From NCBI GenBank assembly GCA_017445905.1, contig JAFSRX010000006.1:1-64000 (forward strand): DNA of 64,000 bases. Direction: 5' to 3'. The notes below the pieces were generated by a model that saw only the letters and a list, made by a program, of their open reading frames with translations, was not told the DNA's origin and did no database searches. This stretch comes from Eubacterium sp. (lineage in GTDB: Bacteria; Bacillota; Clostridia; Oscillospirales; Acutalibacteraceae). Every line of letters starts with the position of its first letter. The stretch's first letter is position 1. This document shows positions 16,011 through 25,769 of the stretch, piece after piece. A program made the position numbers and the translations under genes.

Positions 16011-17648
16011 ATGGACTATAAACTTCAGTTTACTTATCTGGCAAACGGAAAACTTAAAACCTCATCGGGTAATAACGATGATTTTTCGCTTGATATTAAA
16101 TCCGATGAAAACTCATTGAAGATTGTTTTAACACCGAATACTGATATTCGTATTCAAAAATTTTTTGTAACAAGAAAGTATGATTTTTCTTCTGAGTCAA
16201 AATTCTTTGCAAACGGTTTTCAGTCCTGGAGTGATACAAAGGAATTTGCTAAGGAAGAGAGGATGGCAGGTCTCGGACTTGTTGGAAAGAGTCTTTTCGG
16301 AAAGGTTTTCGGTCTTAACAATGTTGGTGATTATAACTTTGTTGAAGCTGAAAAAGAAGCGGGCAAGTTCCATTCACATTCTTTTGCATATGTTCGAAAC
16401 GAAAATGAAATTGACTTTTTCGGCTCGTTAACAGACAGAACGGGTTATACTCTAATTTATGCTGATATGAATAACAACACCCTCTCTTTCTCAAAGGATT
16501 TAGAGGGCGTAACAATCAGCGAGCCATACGAAATTCTTGATTTGTTCTTTGATAAGGGCGAATATGACGGTGTTTTTGACAGATATTTTGAAGCTCTCGG
16601 AGTAAAGCCATTAACCGATGAGAAGATAAAGGGCTATACCTCCTGGTATAATTACTATCAGAATATCAGCGAAGAGATAATTTTGCGCGATCTTAATTCA
16701 CTTTATGAACACAGGGAATATGTTAATACATATCAGATTGATGACGGTTATCAGACTGCAGTCGGCGACTGGTTTTCAATTAATTCCGAAAAATTCCCCA
16801 ACGGAATGAAAGTTCTTGTTGACGCAATTCACGAAAAGGGCTTTACAGCTGGTTTGTGGCTCACTCCTTTCGGTGCTCAAAAAGGCTCGATGCTTGCAAA
16901 AAATCATCCCGATTGGCTAATTAAGGATTCAAAAGGAAAGCCGATTCCCGTTGGCGCAAACTGGGGCGGTTTCTATGCGCTTGATATCTATAATGAAGAC
17001 GCAAGAAACTACATAAAGAGCGTTTTCAACGAGGTTTTAAATGTCTGGGGCTTTGACCTTGTTAAGCTGGATTTCCTCTATGCAGCTGCAATCATTCCGA
17101 TGTACGGAAAGAGCAGGGGCGAAATTGCTTATGATTCAATCGAACTTCTGAGAGAGTGCGTCGGCGATAAAAAGATTCTCGGCTGCGGAGTTCAGCAGAT
17201 GCCCTGCTTCGGCAAGGTTGAATATATGAGAATAGGTCCGGATATGTCGCTTGGATGGAAGCATACCTGGCTAAGAAATCATATGCACCGAGAGGATGTT
17301 TCAACTCCGAATGCAATTTATAACAGTATTTTCAGAAGATGCCTCAACGGCAGAGCGTTCCTATGTGACCCCGATGTTTTCCTTCTCAGAAGAACAAATA
17401 TCAAATTCACTCCCGACCAGCAGAAGCTCCTCGGAAAGTTCATCAAGCTCTTTGGCGGAGTTCTCTTTATGAGCGATAATGTTGCTGAATACGACAGCGA
17501 GCAGCTTGAAACCTTTAGAGATATCCTGACGGATAATGCAAAAATAACAGCGATAAATGTTAATAACAATACTGCATTTATTGACTACGTTCAGGACGGA
17601 AAAGCCGATGTTCTTAAATTTAATGTAACGGACGGAACGATTTATTAA
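16011..17648 (+). CDS. GH36-type alpha-galactosidase
   Basis: 545 residues. Expected to release alpha-galactose from raffinose-family sugars or galactomannan. An N-terminal beta-sandwich precedes the barrel. The catalytic nucleophile is Asp354 in LVKLDFLYAA and the acid/base Asp411 in RIGPDMS; YQIDDGYQTAVGDW and GLWLTPFGAQKGS are family landmarks. No signal peptide: cytosolic, so oligosaccharides must be imported first. It is shorter than the 700-residue GH36 group I enzymes. The ATG at 16011 with AAGGAG is preferred over an upstream in-frame start that lies inside the promoter. Monocistronic. Confidence 0.88.
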   Translation: MDYKLQFTYLANGKLKTSSGNNDDFSLDIKSDENSLKIVLTPNTDIRIQKFFVTRKYDFSSESKFFANGFQSWSDTKEFAKEERMAGLGLVGKSLFGKVFGLNNVGDYNFVEAEKEAGKFHSHSFAYVRNENEIDFFGSLTDRTGYTLIYADMNNNTLSFSKDLEGVTISEPYEILDLFFDKGEYDGVFDRYFEALGVKPLTDEKIKGYTSWYNYYQNISEEIILRDLNSLYEHREYVNTYQIDDGYQTAVGDWFSINSEKFPNGMKVLVDAIHEKGFTAGLWLTPFGAQKGSMLAKNHPDWLIKDSKGKPIPVGANWGGFYALDIYNEDARNYIKSVFNEVLNVWGFDLVKLDFLYAAAIIPMYGKSRGEIAYDSIELLRECVGDKKILGCGVQQMPCFGKVEYMRIGPDMSLGWKHTWLRNHMHREDVSTPNAIYNSIFRRCLNGRAFLCDPDVFLLRRTNIKFTPDQQKLLGKFIKLFGGVLFMSDNVAEYDSEQLETFRDILTDNAKITAINVNNNTAFIDYVQDGKADVLKFNVTDGTIY

Positions 17649-17649
17649 T

Positions 17650-17770
17650 TAAGAGTGAAGAGTTAAGAATTAAGAATTGAGGGTGGGCTCCCCTTGGAGC
17701 GGGCGCCAGACCCTTTTGTCTCGCAAGCTCGACATTTCCCCTAGCAGGGGAATAACCCACACCCGATTAT
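17650..17770. repeat. Dispersed repeat carrying the 68-base core
   Basis: GAGTTAAGAATTAAGAATT words are followed by a core (17691-17758) identical over 68 bases to 26161-26228. An inverted, diverged copy lies at 28636-28716. The core contains a CCCCTAGCAGGGG hairpin. Non-coding. Confidence 0.85.
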
Positions 17771-17798
17771 AGTCAGAACATTACAGAAAGGTGATTAA

Positions 17799-18992
17799 AT
17801 GACGGAATACATATTTTTTGGGATTATAATTGTTTTACTTCTGATTATTCTTATCGTTGTTTTAACAAAAAAGCCAAAGTCAGATAATTCCGTTGAGCTT
17901 TTAAATCAGAAACTCGATATGGTTGCTTCGCAGAATCAAAAGGATTTAGTGACTATTTCAAATCAGATGAAGGGCTTAACCGAAAAGAATTATGAGCAAC
18001 AGATTAAGCTGATGGAAACGCTTAATGCTAACGCAGAGAAACAGACAAAGGCAATCAGCGACTCTATTTCCTCAATGCAGAAGAGTAATGAGGAAAAGCT
18101 CGAAACAATGCGAAAAACCGTTGATGAAAAGCTGACCGAAACGCTTAATACAAGGCTTAATGCGTCGTTTAAAACTGTATCCGAACAGCTTTCAAATGTT
18201 TATAAATCCCTCGGCGAAATGAAGGAGCTTTCAGGCGGAGTAACCGACAGTGTTAAGGGTCTCAGCAGAGTTTTAACCAATGTTAAAAGCAGGGGAACAT
18301 GGGCGGAAGTTCAACTCGGAAATATTCTCGATCAGACAATTCCGGGAATGTATGAAACCAATGTTAAAACCAATCCTAAATATAACGGTCAGGTTGAATT
18401 TGCAGTAAAAATTCCAAGTGCCGAGGATGATTCAATAACCTGGCTTCCGGTTGACTCAAAGTTCCCGATGGAAGACTATGCAAGACTTGCTGCAGCAGCA
18501 GAGGCTGGCGATTTAGAGGCTGTTACCAAGGCTAAAAAAGCACTTGAACAGAGAGTTAAAGACGAAGCCAAGCTTGTTAAACAATATATTTCAACTCCCG
18601 AAACAACTCCATTTGCAATTCTTTATCTTGCAACTGAGGGACTTTATGCTGAGATTATGAGCTCACAAAACGGAGTTGCCGAAAAGCTTCAGGCAGAGGG
18701 AATAATGCTTGCAGGACCAAGCACAATTACAGCGCTTCTCAATTCGCTTGCTATGGGATTTCGGTCGATTGCAATTAATCAAAAGGCTAATGAGGTCTGG
18801 AAAGTTCTCGGAGCAGCCAAAACCCAGTATGATAAATTCGGCGATTTACTTGCAAAGGCAAGGAAAAAAGTTGATGAAGCGGGTAAAGTGCTTGACGAAG
18901 CAGACCACAGAAACAGCATTATTCAAAAGAATCTCAGAAATGTTGAATCCCTTGATTCAAATCAGTCAAACGATATACTCGGAATTGAATAA
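17799..18992 (+). CDS. rmuC: DNA recombination protein RmuC
   Basis: 397 residues. An N-terminal transmembrane helix (about 3-24) is followed by a long coiled coil (about 35-150) and the nuclease-like RmuC domain with GTWAEVQLGNILDQTIPGMYE and WLPVDSKFPMEDYARL. In E. coli RmuC limits inversions at short inverted repeats, perhaps by cleaving regressed forks. That is of interest in a genome region so rich in inverted repeats, though the link is only an idea. The start follows AAAGGTG. Monocistronic. Confidence 0.9.
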   Translation: MTEYIFFGIIIVLLLIILIVVLTKKPKSDNSVELLNQKLDMVASQNQKDLVTISNQMKGLTEKNYEQQIKLMETLNANAEKQTKAISDSISSMQKSNEEKLETMRKTVDEKLTETLNTRLNASFKTVSEQLSNVYKSLGEMKELSGGVTDSVKGLSRVLTNVKSRGTWAEVQLGNILDQTIPGMYETNVKTNPKYNGQVEFAVKIPSAEDDSITWLPVDSKFPMEDYARLAAAAEAGDLEAVTKAKKALEQRVKDEAKLVKQYISTPETTPFAILYLATEGLYAEIMSSQNGVAEKLQAEGIMLAGPSTITALLNSLAMGFRSIAINQKANEVWKVLGAAKTQYDKFGDLLAKARKKVDEAGKVLDEADHRNSIIQKNLRNVESLDSNQSNDILGIE

Positions 18993-18993
18993 T

Positions 18994-19028
18994 AAAAACC
19001 GATTCACTCAGTCCGGTGAATCGGTTTT
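18994..19028. terminator. Bidirectional terminator between rmuC and the MATE gene
   Basis: AAAACCGATTCAC (18995-19007) pairs with GTGAATCGGTTTT (19016-19028) without mismatch. It serves both converging genes and overlaps the MATE stop region. Confidence 0.85.
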
Positions 19029-20369
19029 ATTGTTTAGTTCTTTTATGAAATTCAGTATCATGGGAACTGCTATAATTGCTGCGATAACATATGAAATCGG
19101 CCACGAAAGCTGTATTCCGATAATTCCGAATATGTTTGGCAAAATCAGTATCAGCGGAATGAAAAACAGTCCGTTCTGAGCACAGGCGAGGAAAAACGCA
19201 CGTGTGCTTTTGCCAACACTCTGGAAGGTCATATTGCCAACCATAACCGTGGGCAGGGTTATCAGCGCAACACACATAAAACGAAGCGCCGTTGAGCCGA
19301 TTTCAACAACTCCCGCATCCTTTCTGAAAAGCTCGATAACCCTCGGCGCAAGAATGAAGCATATTCCCGACATAACGGTAATAACTGCAGTTGCATAAAT
19401 CCATAAAAACCTGATGGCTTCTTTAACCCTGTTATAGAGCTTTGCTCCGTAATTAAAGGAACAGACCGGCTGAAAGCCCTGACCGATACCGAGCGCAACG
19501 CTGAAAATAAACATTCCGATTTTTGCAACAATGCTGATTGCTGCGATACATTCGTCGCCGAACGCCGCAGCCTGAATATTGAAAAACATTGTTGAAACTG
19601 AGTTAAGTCCCTGTCTTGCAAAGCTCGGAAGACCAACTGTTATAATATCATTAATGATTTTAGGCTCGATAGAAAAATATCTCAGCGAAATTCTGCTCTG
19701 AGGCTTCTTCATAAGAAAAACACTGAGGAGAATAAACATTCCGATATACTGTGAAAGCGCTGTTGCAATTCCTGCGCCCGCAATTCCCATATTAAAGGTG
19801 AAAATCAAAAGAGGGTCGAGAACAATATTGAGTATTCCGCCCGTTGTTATTCCGATCATTGCAAGCTTCGCCATACCCTCGAAACGAAGAATATTATTCA
19901 TAACAAACGAGGTCGTCATAGCAGGAGCGGCAATAAGAATGTATTTTCCGTAGGTTTTTGCAAGCGGAAGAATTGTTTTTGTGCTTCCCATCAGGAGCAT
20001 TACAGGCTCAAGAAAAATCAGCCCGAACGTCATAATAATTAAGCCTACTGATAGTCCATAAAAATACGCTGTTGAAGAATACTTGCGAGCTTCTTCAATC
20101 TCTTTTGCGCCGAGCCGTCTGCTGATATTTGAGCCTGCGCCCTGACCGAACATAAAGCCAAAAGCCTGAATTAGTCCCATAAGGCTGAGAAGAACTCCCG
20201 TTGCTGCGCTTGCCGAAACACTGATTTTTGAAACAAAAAATGTGTCTGCAATGTTATAAAGCATTGTTATCAGCATACTGATAACTGTTGGTATTGCAAG
20301 GCGGGAAATCAGCTTGTTTATCGGCGTTTTTGTCATTTTGTTAAATTGTTTTACTGCTGAATCATCCAT
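19008..20369 (-). CDS. MATE family multidrug efflux transporter
   Basis: 453 residues with about twelve membrane helices in two similar halves, each starting with an N-terminal helix pair of the MatE type (PINKLISRLAIPTVISMLITMLYN and VGLPSFARQGLNSVSTMFFN). MFGQGAGSNISRRLGA is the typical first-half motif. Predicted Na+- or H+-driven exporter of drugs or metabolites in the cytoplasmic membrane. The C-terminus reads into the shared terminator. Substrate unknown. Confidence 0.9.
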   Translation of the reverse strand: MDDSAVKQFNKMTKTPINKLISRLAIPTVISMLITMLYNIADTFFVSKISVSASAATGVLLSLMGLIQAFGFMFGQGAGSNISRRLGAKEIEEARKYSSTAYFYGLSVGLIIMTFGLIFLEPVMLLMGSTKTILPLAKTYGKYILIAAPAMTTSFVMNNILRFEGMAKLAMIGITTGGILNIVLDPLLIFTFNMGIAGAGIATALSQYIGMFILLSVFLMKKPQSRISLRYFSIEPKIINDIITVGLPSFARQGLNSVSTMFFNIQAAAFGDECIAAISIVAKIGMFIFSVALGIGQGFQPVCSFNYGAKLYNRVKEAIRFLWIYATAVITVMSGICFILAPRVIELFRKDAGVVEIGSTALRFMCVALITLPTVMVGNMTFQSVGKSTRAFFLACAQNGLFFIPLILILPNIFGIIGIQLSWPISYVIAAIIAVPMILNFIKELNNKTDSPD

Positions 20370-20394
20370 AATATCACTTGCTTTAAAGAATTAA

Positions 20395-20423
20395 TTGTAA
20401 TTAAACAATGTGTATAGTATAAT
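20395..20423 (+). promoter_or_regulatory. Putative promoter of the isomerase/oxidoreductase operon
   Basis: TTGTAA (20395-20400), 17 bases, TATAAT (20418-20423), 39 bases before the start codon. Confidence 0.6.
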
Positions 20424-20461
20424 GGATTTATTAAAAGAAAACAAGTGTCAGAGGAGCGAAT

Positions 20462-21328
20462 ATGAAAGATATTAATATTTATGCTTTTGCCGATGAGGCG
20501 GGAAGAGAACTTGAAACTCAGATTAATGCGATGCTCAACAACAATCTTCAGGGACTTGAAATAAGAAGTGTTGACGGCGAAAATATATCTGATATAAGTC
20601 TTGCCAAAGCTAAAGAAATCAGAAATATAATGGATGCAAACGGTCTTTCGGTTTTTTCAATCGGCTCACCGATAGGAAAAATTGATCTGATAGAAGACGA
20701 TTACAGCTCTCATCTTGATAAATTCAAACATTCTCTTGAGCTTGCCGAAATCCTCGGAGCAAAGCATTTCAGACTTTTTTCATTCTATATTCACGAGCAT
20801 AAAAACCCCGATGAATATAAGGATATTGCGTTTGAAAGGCTTGAGGATTTTGTTGATATTTCAAGGGGAAGAGATATAATTCTATGTCACGAAAACGAGA
20901 AGGGAATATATGGCGACGTTGCAAAAAGATGCCTTGAAATCCATAGAGCGTTCCCCGAAATAAAAGCCGTTTTCGACCCCGCTAACTTCGTTCAGTGCCA
21001 TCAGGATACCAATGAAGCGTGGGATATGCTGAAAAACTATGTTGAATATCTTCATATCAAAGACGCCCTGAGTGACGGAGCAGTTGTTCCGTCGGGCAAA
21101 GGCGAGGGCAATGTTAAAAGAATAATTAAGGAGTATCTTGCACTGGGCAAAAACAATATGACGGTTGAGCCTCATTTAACTGTTTTTGACGGTCTTGCTT
21201 CTCTTGAAAAAACAGGCGGAAAACTGAAAAATAAATATGTTTTTAACTCGAATGAAGAGGCGTTTGAATGCGCTTGCAACGCATTAAAAGAGATTATCAA
21301 TGAGGTTGAAAAAAATGAAAAAAATTAA
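20462..21328 (+). CDS. Sugar phosphate isomerase/epimerase (TIM barrel)
   Basis: 288 residues of the xylose-isomerase-like/AP endonuclease family 2 fold. Candidate divalent-metal ligands are visible in order: Glu in CHENEKGIYGD, Asp in VFDPANFVQC, His in YLHIKDAL and Glu in TVEPHL. The partner gene (14-base overlap) is a Gfo/Idh/MocA oxidoreductase, a common pairing in catabolism of inositols, keto sugars or unusual glycosides. The exact sugar cannot be read. Start follows GAGGAGC. Confidence 0.85.
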   Translation: MKDINIYAFADEAGRELETQINAMLNNNLQGLEIRSVDGENISDISLAKAKEIRNIMDANGLSVFSIGSPIGKIDLIEDDYSSHLDKFKHSLELAEILGAKHFRLFSFYIHEHKNPDEYKDIAFERLEDFVDISRGRDIILCHENEKGIYGDVAKRCLEIHRAFPEIKAVFDPANFVQCHQDTNEAWDMLKNYVEYLHIKDALSDGAVVPSGKGEGNVKRIIKEYLALGKNNMTVEPHLTVFDGLASLEKTGGKLKNKYVFNSNEEAFECACNALKEIINEVEKNEKN

Positions 21329-22517
21329 ACTCGGAATAATCGGCTTCGGTAATATGGGAACCTCCCACGCTAAAAGAATTATTAACGGCGAGTGCCCCGA
21401 TTTTGAGCTTGTTGCCATTGCGGATATCAATCCCGAAAGGCTGAAATGGTGTAAAGAAAATTTCGGCGAAAAAATTGCTCGTTTCAATACCGCTGAGGAG
21501 ATGCTCAGTGCTGATATAATTGATGCCTGTCTTATCAGCGTTCCTCATTACGACCATCCGAAATATGCAATAATGTGTCTTGAAAGAAATATCCACGTTA
21601 TGGTTGAAAAGCCTGTTGGTGTTTATACAAAACAGGTGCGAGAAATGAACGAAGCAGCGGATAAAAGCAACGCGGTTTTCGGTGTTATGTTCAATCAGCG
21701 AACAAATCATATATACAGAAAAATGCGCGAGCTTGTTCAGTCGGGTAAATACGGTGAAATAAGACGAACAAACTGGATTATAACAAATTGGTATCGCCCT
21801 CAGGCTTATTTTGATTCAGGTGAGTGGCGCGCAACCTGGAGCGGTGAAGGCGGGGGAGTTCTTTTAAATCAATGCCCCCATCAGCTTGATTTGTGGCAGT
21901 GGATTTGCGGTATGCCGAAAAAGGTTGAAGCCCATCTTCTCTATGGAAAATGGCACGATATTGAGGTTGAAGACGACGTTACCGCCTATGCTGAATATGA
22001 AAACGGCGCAACGGGCGTTTTTATAACCTCAACGGGTGACCCCTGCGGAACTAACAGATTTGAAGTTCAGATGGACAGAGCGAAAATTATTGCCGAAAAC
22101 GATAAGCTTGAGCTCTTTGAGCTTGAAACGGCTGAGCCGGAGTTTTCGAAAACAAATAAAAGTCCGTTCGGTCAGATTGAGAGCAGATATATCGAGGTTG
22201 AAACCGACGGCAAAAACGAACAGCATACGGGAGTTATCAACGCATGGGGACGTGCGATTCTGTACGGCGAGCCTCTTATTGCAGATGCGAGAGAGGGCAT
22301 AAACGGGCTTATGCTTTCAAATGCAATGCATCTTTCCTCCTTCCTTGGCAAAGAGGTTGAAATTCCTATTGATGAGGAATTATATTTTGAAGAGTTGATG
22401 AAAAAGGTTAAAACCTCAAGGAAAAAGACGAATGTGAACTCCGTTGTTGCCGATACCTCTGAAACCTACGGCGGAACAACAGCGGAAAAGAATAAGCATT
22501 GGAACACGAATTGGTAA
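21315..22517 (+). CDS. Gfo/Idh/MocA family NAD(P)-dependent oxidoreductase
   Basis: 400 residues from the ATG at 21315, which has GAGG 9 bases upstream; an earlier in-frame ATG at 21300 lacks a ribosome site. The Rossmann motif is LGIIGFGNMGTSHAK near the N-terminus; the catalytic EKP motif is in VMVEKPVGVY, and CPHQLDLWQW is the usual signature of the C-terminal domain. It oxidises or reduces a sugar or polyol hydroxyl. Works with the preceding isomerase. Confidence 0.9.
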   Translation: MKKIKLGIIGFGNMGTSHAKRIINGECPDFELVAIADINPERLKWCKENFGEKIARFNTAEEMLSADIIDACLISVPHYDHPKYAIMCLERNIHVMVEKPVGVYTKQVREMNEAADKSNAVFGVMFNQRTNHIYRKMRELVQSGKYGEIRRTNWIITNWYRPQAYFDSGEWRATWSGEGGGVLLNQCPHQLDLWQWICGMPKKVEAHLLYGKWHDIEVEDDVTAYAEYENGATGVFITSTGDPCGTNRFEVQMDRAKIIAENDKLELFELETAEPEFSKTNKSPFGQIESRYIEVETDGKNEQHTGVINAWGRAILYGEPLIADAREGINGLMLSNAMHLSSFLGKEVEIPIDEELYFEELMKKVKTSRKKTNVNSVVADTSETYGGTTAEKNKHWNTNW

Positions 22518-22655
22518 CGTTTCGCGTTGCGAGTTGCGAGTTGCGCGTTGTTGTTCGCTTCGCTCCGATAATTTATTCTGGCGCATATCAGCGCCCCGGA
22601 ACTCGGCACTCGGAGCTTAACTTGCCACGGACCACGGATCACGTACCACGGATCA
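22518..22655. repeat. Dispersed repeat tract upstream of tRNA-Arg
   Basis: Three different word arrays follow one another: GCGAGTTGCGAGTTGCGCG, then CGCTTCGCTCC (shared with 14337-14347), then GGAACTCGGCACTCGGAGCT (shared with about 28724-28743), then ACCACGGATCAC words. No reading frame of note. Confidence 0.7.
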
Positions 22656-22659
22656 CCTC

Positions 22660-22688
22660 TTGACTAAAAATAAAACAATAACTATAAT
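22660..22688 (+). promoter_or_regulatory. Promoter of tRNA-Arg
   Basis: TTGACT (22660-22665), 17 bases, TATAAT (22683-22688), ending 11 bases before the tRNA. Confidence 0.85.
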
Positions 22689-22699
22689 ATCAATGTTCT

Positions 22700-22776
22700 C
22701 TGCCCGTAGCATAACCGGATAATGCACTTGATTCCGATTCAAGCGACTGGGGGTTCAAATCCCTTCGGGCAGGCCA
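22700..22776 (+). tRNA. tRNA-Arg (anticodon CCG)
   Basis: 77 bases including an encoded CCA. Acceptor CTGCCCG pairs with CGGGCAG; D-stem GCAT/ATGC; anticodon stem CTTGA/TCAAG around TTCCGAT, giving anticodon CCG for CGG codons; T-arm GGGGG with TTCAAAT and CCCTT (two G-T pairs). Has its own promoter and terminator. Confidence 0.95.
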
Positions 22777-22782
22777 AAAACG

Positions 22783-22812
22783 GAAGAGAGATTTTTCTCT
22801 CTTCTTTTTTTA
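22783..22812 (+). terminator. Terminator of tRNA-Arg
   Basis: GAAGAGAGA (22783-22791) pairs with TCTCTCTTC (22796-22804) around TTTT, followed by a T-run. Confidence 0.9.
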
Positions 22813-22821
22813 GTGAAATTA

Positions 22822-22857
22822 CGCCCCGCGACTCGCACATCGCGTATCGCGAGTCAT
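22822..22857. repeat. Short inverted-repeat word tract
   Basis: GACTCGC (22830-22836) and GCGAGTC (22849-22855) are inverted around a CG-rich centre; the GCGACTCGCG-type words recur at 31993-32078. Confidence 0.5.
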
Positions 22858-22888
22858 ACAGTTTATATCTTTTTTATATTTATATATG

Positions 22889-22917
22889 TTGACTAAAGCA
22901 TATAAAAATGTTAAAAT
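22889..22917 (+). promoter_or_regulatory. Promoter of the Fe-S flavoprotein gene
   Basis: TTGACT (22889-22894), 17 bases, TAAAAT (22912-22917), about 32 bases before the start codon. Confidence 0.7.
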
Positions 22918-22949
22918 ATTAACAATATATGATGGAAAGGATTATAGTT

Positions 22950-25766
22950 ATGGCAGATAAATTGTTAGGCTATGCACCCGAATGGACCTACGATGATTCA
23001 ATTCCTGTTCGTGAGCCGATTATGAAGCTCGGCAGAATGATCACCGACAGAGTCCCGATTGTGCTCGGAACCCAGAAAATAACAAAACAGGATCCTGAGT
23101 ACTGGGCGGTTGCAACCATTTGCCCGACCGATGAAATGGCTGAGGTTGCAATGAGAATGAAAAAGCGCCATCCGAGAACCTTCTCGGATATGCAAAAGCT
23201 CGTTAAGAATATGAATATCTCTGATGAACATCTTCATGAGCTTCTCGATCAGATGAGTGAAAACGGACTCATTGAGTGGAACTATGAGAATCCTCAGCAC
23301 GAAAAGCAGTGGGTTCTTCCAATGTTTGTTCCGGGATCTGGCGAATTTTCAAATATGAATAAAGAGCTTCTCGAAAAGCATCCCGAACTTGGACGTTTCT
23401 TTGAGAGAATGACAAGACTTCCTCTTGAAAAAATAACTCCGATGGTGCCTCCCGGAGGCGCAGGAATCGGAATGCACGTTATTCCTGTTGAAAAGGCAAT
23501 AGAGATGGAAAACGAGGCAATCGGCGTTGAAAAAATCTCCTATTGGCTCGATAAATATGAGGGCAAATATGCCGCATCTCCCTGCTCCTGCCGTTATTCA
23601 AGACAAACATATGATGAAGGCTGTGCAGACGATCCCGAGGGATGGTGTGTTGCTGTTGGCGATATGGCTGATTACGTTGTTGAAACAAAAAAGGGCGGCC
23701 ACTACATAACTAAAGAGCAGGCGCTTGAAATCTTCCGTCAGGGTGAAGAAAACGGCTTCGTTCATCAGATAACAAATATCGACGGTCAGGATAAGATTTT
23801 CGCAATCTGTAACTGCAATGTTAATGTTTGCTATGCGCTGAGAACATCGCAGCTTTTCAATACTCCGAATATGAGCCGCAGCGCTTATGTTGCAAAGGTT
23901 AAGAAAGAAAACTGCGTTGCATGTGGAAGATGCGTTGAGCATTGTCCTGCAGGTGCGCTTAAACTCGGTCAGAAGCTCTGCACAAAGCAGGGTGAAATTG
24001 AATATCCCCGTCAGGAGCTTCCCGATGAAGTTAAATGGGGACCCGAAAAGTGGGAAGAGGAATACAGGGATAAAAACCGTATCAATACCCACGAAACAGG
24101 AACTGCTCCCTGTAAGACTGCCTGCCCTGCTCATATTGCAATTCAGGGCTATCTCAAGATGGCAGCTCAGGGAAGATATGATGAAGCTCTTGCGCTTATC
24201 AAGAAGGAAAATCCATTCCCTGCAGTTTGCGGTCACGTTTGTAATAAGCGCTGTGAGGAAGCCTGCACAAGAGGAACAATCGATGAGGCTATTGCTATCG
24301 ACGATGTTAAAAAATTCCTTGCTCACAGAGATATTGATAATGAAACAAGAATGATACCTAAGAAGGTTATCCCGAAGATTACGGTTGATGGCGTATTCGA
24401 CAGAGAAAAGGGCTTTACCGAAAAGGTTGCAATTATCGGCGCAGGTCCTGCAGGTCTTTCGTGTGCGTTCTATCTTGCTGAAAAAGGCTATCTCAATGTA
24501 ACTGTTTTCGAGAAGAACGAAGAGCCGGGCGGAATGCTTCGCTACGGTATTCCGAATTATAAGCTTGAAAAGGCTGTTATCGACGCTGAAATTGATATAA
24601 TCAAGGAAATGGGCGTTGAAATCAAATGCGGAGTTGAAGTCGGCAAGGATATAACTCTCGACGAACTTCGTGCTCAGGGATATAAAGCCTTCTATATGGC
24701 AATCGGCGCTCAGGGCGGAAGAAAAGCAGGTGTTGAGGGCGAAGACGCCAAAGGCGTTTTAACTGCAGTTGAATTTCTCCATGAAGCAGCTGAAAAAGAG
24801 GCATATGATATCGGCAAAACAGCAGTTGTTGTTGGCGGCGGTAACGTTGCTATTGACGCTGCAAGAGTTTCAGTTCACTGTGGTGCTGAAAATGTTTCAA
24901 TGTTCTGCCTTGAAAGCAGAGAGGAAATGCCCGCTTCCGATGACGAGGTTGAAGAAGCACTTGAAGACGGTGTTTCAATCAACAATTCATGGGGACCGAA
25001 AGAGATTCTCAAGGATGAAAACGGAAAGGTTAAGGCAATCGTATTCAAGAAATGCGTTTCTGTTTTTGATGATGAACACCGTTTTGCGCCTGTTTATGAT
25101 GAAAATGAAACAATGACCGTTGAATGCGACAGCGTTATTCTTTCAATCGGTCAGGCAATCGAGTGGGGCGGACTCCTTGAGGGAACCGCTGTTGAACTCA
25201 ACAGAAATAATACCGCAAAGGCAGATACCTTCACCTTCCAGACTGCACAGGAGGATGTATTTGTAGGCGGTGACGCATTCACAGGACCGAGATTTGCAAT
25301 CGACGCTATTGCAATGGGTAAGGAAGGCGCAATTTCTATTCACAGATTTGTTCAGCCTCATTCAACCTTAACTATCGGCAGAAATCCGAGATACTATGTT
25401 GAGCTTGATAAGGATAATATTGTTCTTGAAAGCTATGACACTGCTCACCGTCAGATTCCTCAGCCGACAAAGAAGGTTGACCCGAAGGGCTTTAAGGATG
25501 ATTATAAAATGCTCACCGAGGAGCAGGTTAAAATTGAAACCTCAAGATGTCTCGGCTGCGGCGCAACAATCGTTGACCCAAACAGATGCGTTGGCTGCGG
25601 CGTTTGCACAACGAAGTGCGAATTTGACGCAATTCATCTTTACAGAGACCGTCCTGAATGCTCAACAATGTATAAGGCAGAGGATAAATTAAAGGCAATC
25701 TTCCCGAATATAATTAAACGTGAAATCAAAATCAAGAAAGCTCAGAGAGCCGCTAAGAAAGGCTAA
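22950..25766 (+). CDS. Large Fe-S/FAD oxidoreductase (GltD-like core with ferredoxin domains)
   Basis: 938 residues. The N-terminal 200 have no motif I recognise. Then come two Cys groups (PCSCR near 212, CNCNVNVC near 287), a 4Fe-4S ferredoxin motif NCVACGRCVEHCPAGA (about 321), the GltD-type Fe-S segment (CKTACPAHI, CGHVCNKRCEEAC), an FAD Rossmann fold (IIGAGPAGLSC, about 493), an NAD(P) Rossmann fold (VVVGGGNVAIDAAR, about 626) and a C-terminal ferredoxin region (CLGCG, CVGCGVCTTKC). Such proteins move electrons between NAD(P)H and ferredoxin-like partners; the physiological pair is unknown. The ATG at 22950 has GGAAAGG; 4 bases before the HypA-like gene. Confidence 0.82.
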   Translation: MADKLLGYAPEWTYDDSIPVREPIMKLGRMITDRVPIVLGTQKITKQDPEYWAVATICPTDEMAEVAMRMKKRHPRTFSDMQKLVKNMNISDEHLHELLDQMSENGLIEWNYENPQHEKQWVLPMFVPGSGEFSNMNKELLEKHPELGRFFERMTRLPLEKITPMVPPGGAGIGMHVIPVEKAIEMENEAIGVEKISYWLDKYEGKYAASPCSCRYSRQTYDEGCADDPEGWCVAVGDMADYVVETKKGGHYITKEQALEIFRQGEENGFVHQITNIDGQDKIFAICNCNVNVCYALRTSQLFNTPNMSRSAYVAKVKKENCVACGRCVEHCPAGALKLGQKLCTKQGEIEYPRQELPDEVKWGPEKWEEEYRDKNRINTHETGTAPCKTACPAHIAIQGYLKMAAQGRYDEALALIKKENPFPAVCGHVCNKRCEEACTRGTIDEAIAIDDVKKFLAHRDIDNETRMIPKKVIPKITVDGVFDREKGFTEKVAIIGAGPAGLSCAFYLAEKGYLNVTVFEKNEEPGGMLRYGIPNYKLEKAVIDAEIDIIKEMGVEIKCGVEVGKDITLDELRAQGYKAFYMAIGAQGGRKAGVEGEDAKGVLTAVEFLHEAAEKEAYDIGKTAVVVGGGNVAIDAARVSVHCGAENVSMFCLESREEMPASDDEVEEALEDGVSINNSWGPKEILKDENGKVKAIVFKKCVSVFDDEHRFAPVYDENETMTVECDSVILSIGQAIEWGGLLEGTAVELNRNNTAKADTFTFQTAQEDVFVGGDAFTGPRFAIDAIAMGKEGAISIHRFVQPHSTLTIGRNPRYYVELDKDNIVLESYDTAHRQIPQPTKKVDPKGFKDDYKMLTEEQVKIETSRCLGCGATIVDPNRCVGCGVCTTKCEFDAIHLYRDRPECSTMYKAEDKLKAIFPNIIKREIKIKKAQRAAKKG

Positions 25767-25769
25767 GAA

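Noticed and set aside
23598..24326. 242-codon antisense frame opposite the Fe-S flavoprotein
   Set aside because: Mirror of a strongly coding region with many Cys/Gly codons; no ribosome site or protein-like features.
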